Assembly: GCF_022478115.1 (NCBI RefSeq)
Contig: NZ_JAKGSC010000001.1
Coordinates: 248,001-312,000 of the forward strand
Reading direction: 5' to 3'
Origin: Tenacibaculum aquimarinum
GTDB lineage: Bacteria > Bacteroidota > Bacteroidia > Flavobacteriales > Flavobacteriaceae
Length of the DNA: 64,000 bases
The position numbers were made by a program, and so were the translations under genes. The notes below the pieces were generated by a model, which was not told the DNA's origin, did no database searches, and saw nothing but the letters and a program-made list of their open reading frames with translations. How positions within the stretch are numbered: position 1 is the first letter of the stretch; the number at the start of each line of letters is the position of its first letter. Positions 52,924 to 62,790 of this stretch are shown in pieces.

Positions 52924-53697
52924 TTAACCCGCAATCATATAACCACCATCAGCTGTATAAACACCGCCTGTCATATAATTACCTGCATCAGAAGCTAATA
53001 AACAAGCTAAACCTACCATTTCTTCTGGCATTCCCATTCTTGCACTTGGTAACGATTTTTCAATCTTACCTAATATTTTTTCATTTTGCCACAAAGCAGC
53101 ACTGAATTTTGTTTTAATCAAACCTGGGCAAATTGCATTGGCTGTAACGCCATGTTGTCCCCATTCTTTTGCCTGATTTTTAGTCAGCATTAAAATAGCT
53201 GCTTTACTTGTGCTGTAAATTCCTAATCCAAAACCTGGCGTTAACGATTCTACAGATGCAATATTGATGATGCTTCCTTTTTTATTCGTTTTAAAATGTG
53301 GCAACACTAAATTAGACAACGCCCAAGGTGCTTTTACATTTACATCCATAATTTTATCGAAAATTTCTGGAGAAACATCTTCAATAGGACCAAAAACAGG
53401 GTTGATTGCAGCGTTATTTACAAGAATATCTATTCTTCCAAAAGCTTCAATTGTTTTTTCAATCAGATTTTTACGCTGATCTTCCTTTCCTATATGACAA
53501 GCAATACCAACTGCTTTTAAACCTTCTTTGGCAAATTCTTTAACAACCTCATCACAGGCTTCTTGACTTCTACTTGAGATAACAACTTGCGCTCCGTTTT
53601 CTGCTAAACCTTTAGCAATTGCTTTTCCAATTCCTTTGCTTGAACCTGTAATTACAGCAACTTTTCCTTCTAAATTAAATTGTTCTTTTATATTCAT
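52924..53697 (-). CDS. short-chain dehydrogenase/reductase
   Basis: A 257-residue SDR with TGSSKGIGKAIA (cofactor loop), NNAA, the triad motifs NIASVES and YSTSKAAI, and the end YMTGGVYTADGG. An Ser-Arg after the second strand (VVISSRSQE) suggests NADP. Its start overlaps the stop of the 604-residue acyl-CoA dehydrogenase gene by one base, so both belong to the same lipid or hydroxy-acid pathway. The substrate is not evident. Confidence 0.93.
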   Translation of the reverse strand: MNIKEQFNLEGKVAVITGSSKGIGKAIAKGLAENGAQVVISSRSQEACDEVVKEFAKEGLKAVGIACHIGKEDQRKNLIEKTIEAFGRIDILVNNAAINPVFGPIEDVSPEIFDKIMDVNVKAPWALSNLVLPHFKTNKKGSIINIASVESLTPGFGLGIYSTSKAAILMLTKNQAKEWGQHGVTANAICPGLIKTKFSAALWQNEKILGKIEKSLPSARMGMPEEMVGLACLLASDAGNYMTGGVYTADGGYMIAG

Positions 53698-55511
53698 TAT
53701 AAAATATATTCTTTGTCTTTCTTAATAGTTATTTCTTCGTTATTCATTAAAGATTCTGCTAATGAGTTTGTCTTCGGAACTTCATATTTAAAATAGAATT
53801 TCATAGTATGAATTTTACTTTCGTAGAAAGTTTCTGAATATTTTCTGTCAGCATTTTTCAACTCACTTTTAGCATTAACAGCCATTTCTAACCATAACCA
53901 ACCTAAAGTAACAATACTCATATATTCCATAAATAAATTAGCGTCTGCTAAATAACGTTCGTAATTCCCTTTCATGGCAAAAGGCATTAAATGACCTAAC
54001 ACTTTTTGAGAGAGTTGTAGTTTTTCGCCTAAAATTGTAGCATAACCTTTTAAATCGTCATCTTTAGCAGCTAAATGAATTGTTTGCATAATTTCAGCAG
54101 CTAATAACTCTAATCCTTTTCCATTTTTCATGGTTACTTTTCTGCCCAATAAATCTTGAGATTGAATTCCCGTTGTACCTTCATACAACGCAGAAATTCT
54201 AATATCTCTGTAATATTGTTGCAGCACAAAATCTGTACAAAAACCATAACCACCTAACACTTGTAAACCATTATCTACGGATTCTGCTCCAGCTTCCGAA
54301 GGGAACGTTTTTACAATAGGAATTATCATTTCTAACAATAAATTGTACTTCTCTTTTTCTTCTTCTGACGAAGTTGAGTGAATAATATCGTGATATTTTG
54401 AAGCCAAAAACACCAAACTTAAAGAACCTTCTGCAATTGCTTTTTGCAACAACAACATTCTTCTAACATCTGGATGTTCTATAATTAAACTCTGTTTTTC
54501 TGAAGGATTTTTCTTTCCATTAGCAGTTAATTTTCTTCCTTGTGGTCTTTCATTTGCATATTGTAAAGAAGCTCTGTAAGCAGCCATTGTAATTGCTGCA
54601 GCTCCTCTACCAACGGCAATTCTTGCACCGTTCATCATTAAAAACATTTGATTTAAACCTTTGTGCTCTTCGCCAACAAGCCAACCTCTACAATCGTCTG
54701 TATCTCCAAAACCTAAATGCGTTGTACAATAACCACGTTGTCCCATTTTTTGAAAATCGGCAACCGTCATTACATCATTATATTCTAAAGTTCCGTCTTC
54801 TTTTAGTCGATTTTTAGGAACTACAAAAAGTGAAATTCCTTTTGTTCCTTTCGGAGCACCTTCAATTCTTGCTAATACCAAATGCACAAAATTATCTGCA
54901 TATTGATGATCTCCTCCAGAAATAAATATTTTTTGTCCGCTTATTTTATAAAAACCTTCATCTGTAGGAATTGCTTTTGTTGTAATATCCGACAAAGAAC
55001 TTCCCGCTTGCGGTTCTGTTAAACACATGGTTCCGCCCCAAGTTCCAGAAAGCATATTTGGAACATATGTTTTGTTTAATTCTTCCGTACCAAATTCTGT
55101 AATTAATTCAGCAGCTCCCAAAGTTAAACTTGGATAACCTGGCAAATGGTTGTTAGCAGCATCCATAATATATAAGATTGCTTGAAACACTGAAATGGGC
55201 ATTTGCAAACCGCCATCTTTGTAATCGAAACAGGCTGCAATAATACCCATTTCTCCAGATTGTTTCATTACCGTTTCTACTTGTTTGTGAACTATTACAG
55301 TTCCATCTTTATGATATGCTGGGTTTTCATCCATTTCTCTGAAATATGGATACAACTCTCTATCAGAAAATTCTTTTACAGAATCTATAAAAAGATTTAA
55401 CGACTCCATATCATGATCTTGGAATCTTTCGGCAGTAAGTAAATTTTCTAACTTGTGTATATCATAAAGTATGTATTTAAGTGTTTCTAGGTCTACATAC
55501 TTTTTAGGCAT
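53697..55511 (-). CDS. acyl-CoA dehydrogenase, long form
   Basis: A 604-residue acyl-CoA dehydrogenase. It has the FAD/substrate segment GGTMCLTEPQAGSSLSDI, the beta domain ISGQKIFISGGDH and the catalytic Glu region ISALYEGTTGIQSQDLLGRK. An extra C-terminal domain of about 140 residues is typical of the long bacterial class. It oxidises acyl-CoA to enoyl-CoA in beta-oxidation. It heads the operon down to the SDR at 49215, with a promoter element at 55575-55582. Confidence 0.95.
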   Translation of the reverse strand: MPKKYVDLETLKYILYDIHKLENLLTAERFQDHDMESLNLFIDSVKEFSDRELYPYFREMDENPAYHKDGTVIVHKQVETVMKQSGEMGIIAACFDYKDGGLQMPISVFQAILYIMDAANNHLPGYPSLTLGAAELITEFGTEELNKTYVPNMLSGTWGGTMCLTEPQAGSSLSDITTKAIPTDEGFYKISGQKIFISGGDHQYADNFVHLVLARIEGAPKGTKGISLFVVPKNRLKEDGTLEYNDVMTVADFQKMGQRGYCTTHLGFGDTDDCRGWLVGEEHKGLNQMFLMMNGARIAVGRGAAAITMAAYRASLQYANERPQGRKLTANGKKNPSEKQSLIIEHPDVRRMLLLQKAIAEGSLSLVFLASKYHDIIHSTSSEEEKEKYNLLLEMIIPIVKTFPSEAGAESVDNGLQVLGGYGFCTDFVLQQYYRDIRISALYEGTTGIQSQDLLGRKVTMKNGKGLELLAAEIMQTIHLAAKDDDLKGYATILGEKLQLSQKVLGHLMPFAMKGNYERYLADANLFMEYMSIVTLGWLWLEMAVNAKSELKNADRKYSETFYESKIHTMKFYFKYEVPKTNSLAESLMNNEEITIKKDKEYIL

Positions 55512-55574
55512 AATATTTAAGTTTTATGATTGGTTTCTTATTTTAAAGAGCTTCTATACCGAACTCTTTGTTTC

Positions 55575-55582
55575 CAAATATA
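55575..55582 (-). promoter_or_regulatory. -7 promoter element of the acyl-CoA operon
   Basis: TATATTTG on the minus strand matches TAnnTTTG exactly. A leader of about 58 bases would precede the ATG at 55511. Confidence 0.55.
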
Positions 55583-55593
55583 ACGAAAATTAT

Positions 55594-55605
55594 TATGCAT
55601 GCATA
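55594..55605. promoter_or_regulatory. TATGCATGCATA palindrome at the -33 region
   Basis: A perfect 12-bp palindrome 11 bases upstream of the -7 element of the acyl-CoA operon, overlapping where -33 should be. This is a good place for a repressor site. Confidence 0.35.
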
Positions 55606-55703
55606 GTAAATTGCAAAAACAATAAATAATTAGGTGTGGCAAAACTTAAGAAAAGGCAATGATATGAATACGTTGATTCATTTTTTTGGTAGAAGAAAAA
55701 ATT

Positions 55704-56033
55704 TTAAAGTTGATTTTTGATGTTGACCAATTCTGACCTTACAACTTCTAATCTACTTATAATTTCATGGTTATTAACAACTGTATCAGGATTTTTCTTG
55801 AGTTTTTGTTTTGCGCCTTCAAGAGTAAACCCTCTTTCTTTTACAAGATTGTAAATTAATTTGAAGTTCTCAATATCTTCTTTAGTAAAAAGACGATTCC
55901 CTTTTGCATTTTTTTTAGGTTTGATAATATCAAACTCTTTTTCCCAAAAACGAATATGCGATGTATTTACATCAAAAGCTTTGGCAACTTCGCCAATTTT
56001 ATAGTATCTTTTTTCAGGTAAATTTATATGCAT
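55704..56033 (-). CDS. MerR family regulator
   Basis: A 109-residue MerR-type winged helix protein: YKIGEVAKAFDVNTSHIRFWEKEFDIIKPKK, then GNRLFTKEDIENFKLIYNLVKERGFTLEGA. A short dimerisation helix follows and there is no ligand domain. It is not the long cobalamin-binding light sensor type. It lies 9 bases after the M23 peptidase gene, the usual flavobacterial pairing beside alaS. A small hairpin (55664-55681, 6-bp stem) lies past its stop. Confidence 0.93.
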   Translation of the reverse strand: MHINLPEKRYYKIGEVAKAFDVNTSHIRFWEKEFDIIKPKKNAKGNRLFTKEDIENFKLIYNLVKERGFTLEGAKQKLKKNPDTVVNNHEIISRLEVVRSELVNIKNQL

Positions 56034-56042
56034 TATTCAGTA

Positions 56043-57011
56043 TTAATCGTAAGATTGCCCCTCTTCTTCAGCAGCTTTTTGCATTGCTAAAAACTCTTCT
56101 GGAGTTAAATCTCCGTAATAAAAATTCAAAGGATTTACAGGTCTATCATTTTTATGAACTTCGTAATGTAAATGCGCAGAAACTGATCTTCCTGTGTTAC
56201 CAACATAACCAATCAAGTCTCCTCTTTTTACTTTCTGCCCTCTTTTAGCATTCATTTTACTCATGTGAGCATAAATAGTTTTATAGCCATAACCATGATC
56301 TATATAAACTACTTTACCAAAAGTAGCACTTCTTTTTGCGTGTAAAATAGTACCATTCCCAGAAGCATAAATTGGAGTTCCAACAGGTGCTGTAAAATCC
56401 ATTCCTTTATGAAACTTTCTTATTTTTAAAATAGGGTGCATTCTCCATTTGTAACCAGATGCCATTCTTGTTAGATGTTCTAATTTTACAGGTAAAACAG
56501 CCGGAATAGAAGCTAACATTTTCTCTTTTTCTTTTGCTAACGTTACTATTTCATCTAACGATTTAGATTGAACCACCATTTGTTTAGACAAAACGTCGAT
56601 GTTTTTTGTTAAATCTTTAATCATTTTAGAATTATCAAAACCTTCTAAATACTTATATCTATTTACACCTCCAAAACCTGCTTTTCTTTGTTCTTCTGGT
56701 ATTGGATTTGCCTCAAAATAAGTTCTATATATGTTATTATCTCTCTCTTGTAGTTGTGCTAAAACCCGAGAACTTTCTTCCATTCTTTTATTTAATACTT
56801 GATATTGAAGCATTAAATTATCTAACTCACGCTTCTGAGCTCGTTCGTTTGGAGACATTAAAAACTGACTAAAGCCAATAAAACCAAAGAAAGCAATTAA
56901 TAAAACTGCCATAAAACCAAAAATGGTTTTTTTATAAAACACACTTTTCCTTACCTCAATTTTACGGTAAGAAAGCGTTTCTGCGTCGTAATAATATTTT
57001 ACTTTTGCCAT
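56043..57011 (-). CDS. M23 family metallopeptidase, membrane-anchored
   Basis: A 322-residue peptidoglycan hydrolase or activator. It has a basic N-terminus, one membrane helix (about 30-50, FGFMAVLLIAFFGFIGF), a coiled coil (about 58-100), a linker, and a LytM/M23 domain with zinc ligands in FHKGMDF (about residue 202) and SAHLHYEVH (about residue 281). It should act on cell-wall crosslinks in the periplasm. It is divergent from alaS, sharing the control region 57012-57140. Confidence 0.95.
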   Translation of the reverse strand: MAKVKYYYDAETLSYRKIEVRKSVFYKKTIFGFMAVLLIAFFGFIGFSQFLMSPNERAQKRELDNLMLQYQVLNKRMEESSRVLAQLQERDNNIYRTYFEANPIPEEQRKAGFGGVNRYKYLEGFDNSKMIKDLTKNIDVLSKQMVVQSKSLDEIVTLAKEKEKMLASIPAVLPVKLEHLTRMASGYKWRMHPILKIRKFHKGMDFTAPVGTPIYASGNGTILHAKRSATFGKVVYIDHGYGYKTIYAHMSKMNAKRGQKVKRGDLIGYVGNTGRSVSAHLHYEVHKNDRPVNPLNFYYGDLTPEEFLAMQKAAEEEGQSYD

Positions 57012-57033
57012 ACAGCTATTTATGCTATTTTTG
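57003..57033 (+). promoter_or_regulatory. candidate alaS promoter
   Basis: TTTTG (57003-57007), an 18-base spacer and TATTTTTG (57026-57033) fit the flavobacterial TTG/TAnnTTTG pattern. The -33 lies at the M23 start codon. The resulting alaS leader would be about 100 bases. Confidence 0.5.
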
Positions 57034-57140
57034 TGGTTTTCTATTTGGTACGTCCAAAATGGAAACTCACAAATTTACAAAATGTTTTACAACTACCTTT
57101 TTTTAGTAGTTTTTTAATGATAATTTAACAGTTTTACTGT

Positions 57141-59759
57141 ATGAAATCTCAAGAAGTAAGAGCAAAATTTTTAGACTTTTTCAAAGAAAAATCGCACTTA
57201 ATAGTACCATCTGCACCAATGGTAACTAAAGATGATCCAACATTAATGTTTGTGAATTCTGGAATGGCACCATTTAAAGAGTATTTCCTTGGAAATGGAA
57301 CACCAAAAAACAACAGAATTTCAGATTCTCAAAAATGTTTACGTGTTTCTGGTAAGCATAACGATTTAGAAGAGGTTGGTTATGATACGTATCATCACAC
57401 ACTTTTTGAAATGTTAGGAAACTGGTCTTTTGGAGATTACTTTAAAAAAGAAGCTATTGCTTGGGCTTGGGAATTATTAACCGAAGTTTACGGTATAGAT
57501 AAAGACATTTTATATGTTACTGTTTTTGAAGGGAGCGATGATGCAGATAATCTAAAAATGGATCAAGAAGCATATGATCTTTGGAAAGAATTGATTCCAG
57601 AAGACAGAATCTTAATGGGTAATAAGAAAGATAATTTCTGGGAAATGGGCGCGCAAGGACCTTGTGGACCATGTTCAGAAATTCATGTAGATATTAGAAC
57701 TCCTGAAGAAAAAGCAAAGGTTGATGGTAAAACTTTAGTAAATGAAGATCATCCGCAGGTTGTAGAAATATGGAACTTAGTATTTATGCAGTACAATCGT
57801 AAAGCAAATGGTTCTTTAGAAGGCTTACCAAACAAACATATAGATACTGGAATGGGATTTGAGCGTTTGTGTATGGTTTTACAAGACGTAAAATCTAACT
57901 ACGATACAGATGTTTTTACACCAATTATTCGTGAAATAGAAACCATTACAGATACTGAATATAACAAAGACGAAAAAACGGATATTGCTATTCGTGTAAT
58001 TTCAGATCACGTTAGAGCTGTTGCATTTTCAATTGCAGACGGTCAGTTACCAAGTAATAATGGAGCTGGTTATGTAATTAGAAGGATTTTAAGAAGAGCT
58101 GTTCGTTATGGATTTACATTTTTAAATAAAAAAGAGCCTTTTATATATAGATTAGTTGATGTTTTAAGCAAAAAAATGGGAACAGCTTTCCCTGAATTAA
58201 AAGCGCAAAAACAACTTATTGAAAACGTAATAAGAGAAGAAGAAACCTCATTCTTAAGAACATTAGACCAAGGTTTAATTTTATTAGACAGAATTATTTC
58301 AACTTCAAAAACAAAAGAAATTTCTGGTGAAAAAGTATTTGAATTATATGATACTTTTGGTTTCCCAATAGATTTAACTGCTTTAATTCTTTCTGAAAAA
58401 GGATATACTTTAGATGAAAAAGGATTTCAAGAAGAACTTCAAAAACAAAAAAACAGATCTCGTGCAGCAAGTGAAATGTCTACTGACGATTGGACTGTTT
58501 TAGTTGATGATGCTGAAGAAGAATTTGTAGGTTATGATTCTTTAGAAGCTAACGTAAAAATTACGCGTTACAGAAAAGTAACTTCAAAAAAAGACGGAGA
58601 ATTATACCAATTAGTATTCAATTTAACACCTTTTTACGCAGAAGGTGGGGGGCAAGTTGGAGATAAAGGTTATTTAGAAGATACGCACGGAGACGTAGTT
58701 TACATTTTAGATACTAAGAAAGAGAATAATGTAATTATTCATTTTACTAAAAACCTTCCAAAGCATTTAAACGAAACTTTTAAAGCAGTTGTAGATGCAA
58801 AACAACGTTATAGAACAGAATGTAACCATACAGCTACACACCTATTACACCAAGCTTTAAGAGAAGTTTTAGGAGAACATGTAGAACAAAAAGGTTCTGC
58901 AGTACACTCTAAATATTTACGTTTCGATTTTTCTCATTTTTCAAAAATGACACCAGAACAATTGCGTGACGTAGAAAACTTTGTAAATGCACGTATTGAA
59001 GGTAAATTACCATTAAAAGAACAACGTGCAATTCCTATGGAAAAAGCAATTTCTGAAGGTGCAATGGCATTGTTTGGAGAAAAATATGGAGATGCGGTTA
59101 GAACAATCCAATTTGGGCAATCTATTGAATTATGTGGAGGAACTCACGTGCAAAACACTGGAGATATTTGGCATTTTAAAATTAAGTCTGAAGGAGCAGT
59201 TGCTGCCGGAATAAGAAGAATTGAAGCCATCACAAATGATGCTGTTAAAGATTTCTATTTTGAAAACAACCAAGCTCTTTTTGAAATTAAAGACTTATTA
59301 AACAATACTAAAGAACCGGTAAAAGCAGTTCTTAAATTACAAGATGAAAACACTACGCTAAAAAAGCAAGTTGAGCAACTTCTAAAAGAAAAAGCTCAAA
59401 ATTTATCTGGCGAATTGAGAAATCAATTACAAGAAATAAATGGTGTTCAGTTTTTAGCTACAAAAATAGATTTAGATCCTAACGGAATTAAAAATTTAGC
59501 CTTTGCTTTAGGTAAAGAGTTTAAAAATTTATTCTTGTTTTTTGCCGCTTCAGAAAAGGCAGATAAAGCAATGTTAACGTGTTATATTTCTAAAGAATTA
59601 GCTGCAGAACGTGGTTATGATGCAGGAAAAGTTGTACGAGAACTTGGTAAGCTAATTCACGGAGGTGGTGGCGGACAAAATTTCTTTGCAACTGCAGGTG
59701 GTAAAAATCCTGGTGGAATACCTAAAGCTTTAGAGAAAGCGAAAGATTATTTAGTATAA
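57141..59759 (+). CDS. alaS: alanyl-tRNA synthetase
   Basis: AlaS charges tRNA-Ala. The 872-residue enzyme has the class II catalytic domain ([35 protein letters not shown]), the tRNA-recognition helices, and the editing domain with the zinc motifs [12 protein letters not shown] and [16 protein letters not shown]-terminal coiled coil and a C-Ala/DHHA1 domain ([15 protein letters not shown]) complete it. Full length, with no anomalies. A 16-bp bidirectional terminator follows. Confidence 0.98.
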   Translation: MKSQEVRAKFLDFFKEKSHLIVPSAPMVTKDDPTLMFVNSGMAPFKEYFLGNGTPKNNRISDSQKCLRVSGKHNDLEEVGYDTYHHTLFEMLGNWSFGDYFKKEAIAWAWELLTEVYGIDKDILYVTVFEGSDDADNLKMDQEAYDLWKELIPEDRILMGNKKDNFWEMGAQGPCGPCSEIHVDIRTPEEKAKVDGKTLVNEDHPQVVEIWNLVFMQYNRKANGSLEGLPNKHIDTGMGFERLCMVLQDVKSNYDTDVFTPIIREIETITDTEYNKDEKTDIAIRVISDHVRAVAFSIADGQLPSNNGAGYVIRRILRRAVRYGFTFLNKKEPFIYRLVDVLSKKMGTAFPELKAQKQLIENVIREEETSFLRTLDQGLILLDRIISTSKTKEISGEKVFELYDTFGFPIDLTALILSEKGYTLDEKGFQEELQKQKNRSRAASEMSTDDWTVLVDDAEEEFVGYDSLEANVKITRYRKVTSKKDGELYQLVFNLTPFYAEGGGQVGDKGYLEDTHGDVVYILDTKKENNVIIHFTKNLPKHLNETFKAVVDAKQRYRTECNHTATHLLHQALREVLGEHVEQKGSAVHSKYLRFDFSHFSKMTPEQLRDVENFVNARIEGKLPLKEQRAIPMEKAISEGAMALFGEKYGDAVRTIQFGQSIELCGGTHVQNTGDIWHFKIKSEGAVAAGIRRIEAITNDAVKDFYFENNQALFEIKDLLNNTKEPVKAVLKLQDENTTLKKQVEQLLKEKAQNLSGELRNQLQEINGVQFLATKIDLDPNGIKNLAFALGKEFKNLFLFFAASEKADKAMLTCYISKELAAERGYDAGKVVRELGKLIHGGGGGQNFFATAGGKNPGGIPKALEKAKDYLV

Positions 59760-59763
59760 AAAT

Positions 59764-59799
59764 AAAAAAAGGCTCAAATTGAAATTTGAGCCTTTTTTT
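59764..59799. terminator. bidirectional terminator between alaS and photolyase
   Basis: A 16-bp stem AAAAAAAGGCTCAAAT/ATTTGAGCCTTTTTTT (59764-59779 with 59784-59799) has a 4-base loop TGAA. It ends both the plus-strand alaS and the minus-strand photolyase transcripts and overlaps two bases of the photolyase stop codon. Confidence 0.9.
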
Positions 59800-61084
59800 A
59801 TTGCAATGCTTTTTTATAAGTAGAAATAGCTCTTTCTCTTGCAAACTTATGCTCAACCATTGGCTTAGGATAAGTTAATTCGTCAAAATCTTCTATCCAT
59901 TTTCTAATGTATTTTAAATCTTTGTCGAACTTTTTTAATTGAGATTCTGGATTAAAAACTCTAAAATACGGAGCTGCATCACAGCCAGTTCCTGCTGCCC
60001 ATTGCCAATTTCCGTTGTTTGCAGAAAGTTCAAAGTCTAAGAGTTTTTCTGCAAAATAAGCTTCTCCCCAACGCCAATCAATTAACAAATGTTTACATAA
60101 AAATCCAGCTGTAATCATTCTAACGCGATTGTGCATGTAGCCGGTAGCGTTTAACTGTCGCATACCAGCATCTACCATTGGATAACCCGTTTCTCCATCA
60201 CACCATTTTTTAAATTCTGCTTCATTATTTCTCCAGGGAACAGCATCATATTTTTGGCGAAAATTGTTGGTAACTACTTTCGGAAAATGAAATAGAATTT
60301 GCATGAAAAACTCTCGCCAAATTAATTCATTTAAAAAGGTAGCATTCGTATTTAAAGCAAATTGAACCATTTTACGAACACTTACTAAACCGAAACGAAA
60401 ATAAGGTGATAAATAGGATGTTTTATCTTGATATGGGAAATCTCTAATTTCATCGTAGTTATCTAAATCCGATAAGTTATACGGCTTAACTTTTATAATA
60501 CTTTCTTCAAAACCGATTGATTCTAGCGTAAGAAAATCTGTAGAAAATTGATGAAATTTTGAAAAATCTATTGGATATTCTTTTGTATCAACCTTACTAT
60601 TAAAACCTTGCAACCACTTATTTTTATATGGTGTAAAGACCGTATATGGTAAGCCGTCATTTTTTGTTACTTCATTTTCTTCAAAAATAACTTGATCTTT
60701 ATAACTAAAAAAATCAATATTATTTGAAGCTAAAAACGCTTTAACTTCGTGATCTCTCTTTATTGCATACGGTTCGTAATCTTTGTTTGTATAAACTGCT
60801 GAAATTTCAAATTCTGAAATTAAACTTTTCCAAACCTCTATTGGATTTCCTTTTTTAACCAATAACGACGAGCCTTCACTTTTTAACTGAGAATCTAGCT
60901 TTGACAAAGTTGAATAAATAAAAGATACTCGTGCATCATCTTTTGATAATCTATCTAAAATTTCTTTGTCAAAAATAAAAACAGGTAGTACTTTATTGCT
61001 GGATTTTAAAGCATTAAATAATGCTACATTATCTTCTAAACGTAAATCTCTGCGATACCAAAAAACACTAATTTTATTTGTCAT
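59798..61084 (-). CDS. phrB: deoxyribodipyrimidine photolyase (class I CPD type)
   Basis: Photolyase splits UV-made cyclobutane pyrimidine dimers using blue light and FADH-. The 428-residue protein has the N-terminal antenna domain (FWYRRDLRLEDNVAL), the FAD region (ELIWREFFMQILFHFP, GYPMVDAGMRQLNATGYMHNR) and the class I end LSANNGNWQWAAGTGCDAAPYFRVFNP with the tryptophan electron path. It starts 11 bases inside the end of the SRPBCC gene, so translation is coupled. It is the last gene of a minus-strand photolyase cluster. Confidence 0.95.
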   Translation of the reverse strand: MTNKISVFWYRRDLRLEDNVALFNALKSSNKVLPVFIFDKEILDRLSKDDARVSFIYSTLSKLDSQLKSEGSSLLVKKGNPIEVWKSLISEFEISAVYTNKDYEPYAIKRDHEVKAFLASNNIDFFSYKDQVIFEENEVTKNDGLPYTVFTPYKNKWLQGFNSKVDTKEYPIDFSKFHQFSTDFLTLESIGFEESIIKVKPYNLSDLDNYDEIRDFPYQDKTSYLSPYFRFGLVSVRKMVQFALNTNATFLNELIWREFFMQILFHFPKVVTNNFRQKYDAVPWRNNEAEFKKWCDGETGYPMVDAGMRQLNATGYMHNRVRMITAGFLCKHLLIDWRWGEAYFAEKLLDFELSANNGNWQWAAGTGCDAAPYFRVFNPESQLKKFDKDLKYIRKWIEDFDELTYPKPMVEHKFARERAISTYKKALQ

Positions 61085-61559
61085 TAAATAATTTTTCTAA
61101 TGTTATAAATCTATAATTAAAAATAGTGTTTAATTGCTTTTTAATAAATATACTTTGTGCTAAATGTCCTAAAAATCCAAACGGAATTTTATACGATATT
61201 TTATCTTTCATTAATGTATTTCCGTTTGTTAATTTTTCAAACCAATGCTCATGATGCCACATTTTATAAGGCCCAAAACGTTGCTCATCAATAAAAAAAT
61301 CTTGCTCTTTAACTTGGGTTATTTCTGTAACCCAGTTTGTTTTAATAAATGGAACTGGAGATACTTTATAAGTAATTATTTGCCCTTGATAAGCTTTCTT
61401 ATCTACTTGTGAAGTGATATTAAAACCCATTTTAGGTGGCGTTATTTTTGCTAAATTTTCTGGAGACGAAAAATAATCCCAAGCTTTTTCTATCGATATA
61501 TTTAGTTCTTGCTGGGTTTCTAACGTATAAATACCGGAATGTTTTTTAAAGTTTATCAT
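61074..61559 (-). CDS. SRPBCC family protein
   Basis: A 161-residue START/Bet v1-fold protein: TQQELNISIEKAWDYFSSPENLAKITPPKM at the N-terminus, VTEITQVKEQDFFIDEQRFGPYKMWHHEH in the middle, and a closing helix. The fold binds hydrophobic ligands. Genes of this type sit beside photolyase in many light-responsive clusters. It overlaps the photolyase start by 11 bases. Confidence 0.9.
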   Translation of the reverse strand: MINFKKHSGIYTLETQQELNISIEKAWDYFSSPENLAKITPPKMGFNITSQVDKKAYQGQIITYKVSPVPFIKTNWVTEITQVKEQDFFIDEQRFGPYKMWHHEHWFEKLTNGNTLMKDKISYKIPFGFLGHLAQSIFIKKQLNTIFNYRFITLEKLFNDK

Positions 61560-61573
61560 CTATAAAAATCTTC

Positions 61574-62104
61574 TTATTTAATTACTATTTTTTCTATTTC
61601 TAATTTAAATGCTTCGTTCTTTTTATTTCCTACTAAAATGGCAATTTCTTTAATTGTGTTTGATGAAAAATTATCTTTATTCAATTTGTATCCTCTAAAA
61701 GAAGGGAAAAAACCATTTAAAGGCAATTCTATTGTTTGCCAAGATGTTGTTGTTTGAAACGTTTGAATATACCAATAACGCTGACTATTACTTGACTTTA
61801 TTCTAAACTGATACGCTTTACCATCTCCTTTTAATTTGACAACAACTTTAGTTTTTCTGTCATCAATAATCAAGTCTACAGGTAAACGTGTCATAGCAAA
61901 CCCTCCGTTATTATCTAAAGAAACAGTTCCTGAAAAAACTCCATTTCCTTCATTATTGAGTGTCATTTTAGAAGTAGACAAACCACCCATAACATTATCA
62001 TTGGTAATTAACCACTTATTTATATCTGCATTTTTATTAAAATTAAAGACCATTATTTCTAAAGTAAAAAAAGTAATTAGTAAAAGGTTTAAGAGCGTTT
62101 TCAT
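61574..62104 (-). CDS. CIA30-like protein
   Basis: A 176-residue protein of the CIA30 (NDUFAF1-like) beta-sandwich family: INKWLITNDNVMGGLSTSKM, then FSGTVSLDNNGGFAMTR and YQFRIKSSN. A hydrophobic stretch at the N-terminus (LLNLLLITFFTLEIMV) suggests export or a membrane anchor; an ATG at 62053 would remove it. In the photolyase context it probably has a photo-protection or repair-linked role; a complex I role is unlikely because no nuo genes are near. Confidence 0.85.
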   Translation of the reverse strand: MKTLLNLLLITFFTLEIMVFNFNKNADINKWLITNDNVMGGLSTSKMTLNNEGNGVFSGTVSLDNNGGFAMTRLPVDLIIDDRKTKVVVKLKGDGKAYQFRIKSSNSQRYWYIQTFQTTTSWQTIELPLNGFFPSFRGYKLNKDNFSSNTIKEIAILVGNKKNEAFKLEIEKIVIK

Positions 62105-62106
62105 TC

Positions 62107-62784
62107 TTATAATTTTAAAGACACAATTCCTGCATCTATTGGAAAAACTTGTCCCGATATTGCAGATGCATCATCAGACAACAAATAGGTTGCTAAACTT
62201 GCAACTTCTTGTGCTTTTAAAACTTTTTTAAGAGGATGACGTTCTTTCATATTTTCTCGCTGTTTGTCATTTCTTAATAATTTTTCAGCCAACAAAGTAT
62301 CTGTAACTGTTGGCGCAATACAATTAAACCTAATTTTTGTTGCAAATTCTCCTGCTAAAGATTTTACTAAGCCTTCTACAGCGGACTTACTAGCAGAAAC
62401 ACTTGCGTGAAATGGCATTCCCATTTTAGTTGCTACAGAACTAAAAAACACAGCACTTGCGTTATTATTTTTTAATGGATTTATATATTTCTGAATAATT
62501 TTTACAGCGCCAATAACATTAATTTCAAAATCTTCGCGAAAATCATCAATTTTTAAACGTCCAATTGGCTTTAAATTTATACTTCCTGGGCAATAAACGA
62601 GACCATTAAGTTCTTCTATCTCTGGTAAATCATCCTTTAAAACATCTAAAGAATAATGAGTTACATTAACATGATCTTCAATTCTATTTCTGCTAAAATT
62701 AATAATCTTGTGCGTATCTTTTAAAGCATTAACAATAGCTTTACCAATACCTCTACTTCCTCCTACTACCAAAATTGTTTTCAT
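62107..62784 (-). CDS. short-chain dehydrogenase of the photolyase cluster
   Basis: A 225-residue SDR: ILVVGGSRGIGKAIVNALK, then LVYCPGSIN, the catalytic segment FFSSVATKMG and VSASKSAVEGL, and the end QVFPIDAGI. The usual Tyr of YxxxK is replaced, since the segment reads VSASK, so activity or chemistry may differ from a classical SDR. It lies 2 bases upstream of the CIA30-like gene. Such SDRs recur in photolyase clusters. Confidence 0.88.
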   Translation of the reverse strand: MKTILVVGGSRGIGKAIVNALKDTHKIINFSRNRIEDHVNVTHYSLDVLKDDLPEIEELNGLVYCPGSINLKPIGRLKIDDFREDFEINVIGAVKIIQKYINPLKNNNASAVFFSSVATKMGMPFHASVSASKSAVEGLVKSLAGEFATKIRFNCIAPTVTDTLLAEKLLRNDKQRENMKERHPLKKVLKAQEVASLATYLLSDDASAISGQVFPIDAGIVSLKL

Positions 62785-62790
62785 AAATTA

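Noticed and set aside
57091..57111. Hairpin AACTAC/GTAGTT followed by a T-run in the alaS leader, like an attenuator
   Set aside because: Only 6 bp with a 9-base loop and two G-C pairs. In such AT-rich DNA this is expected by chance, and no T-box or leader peptide is visible.
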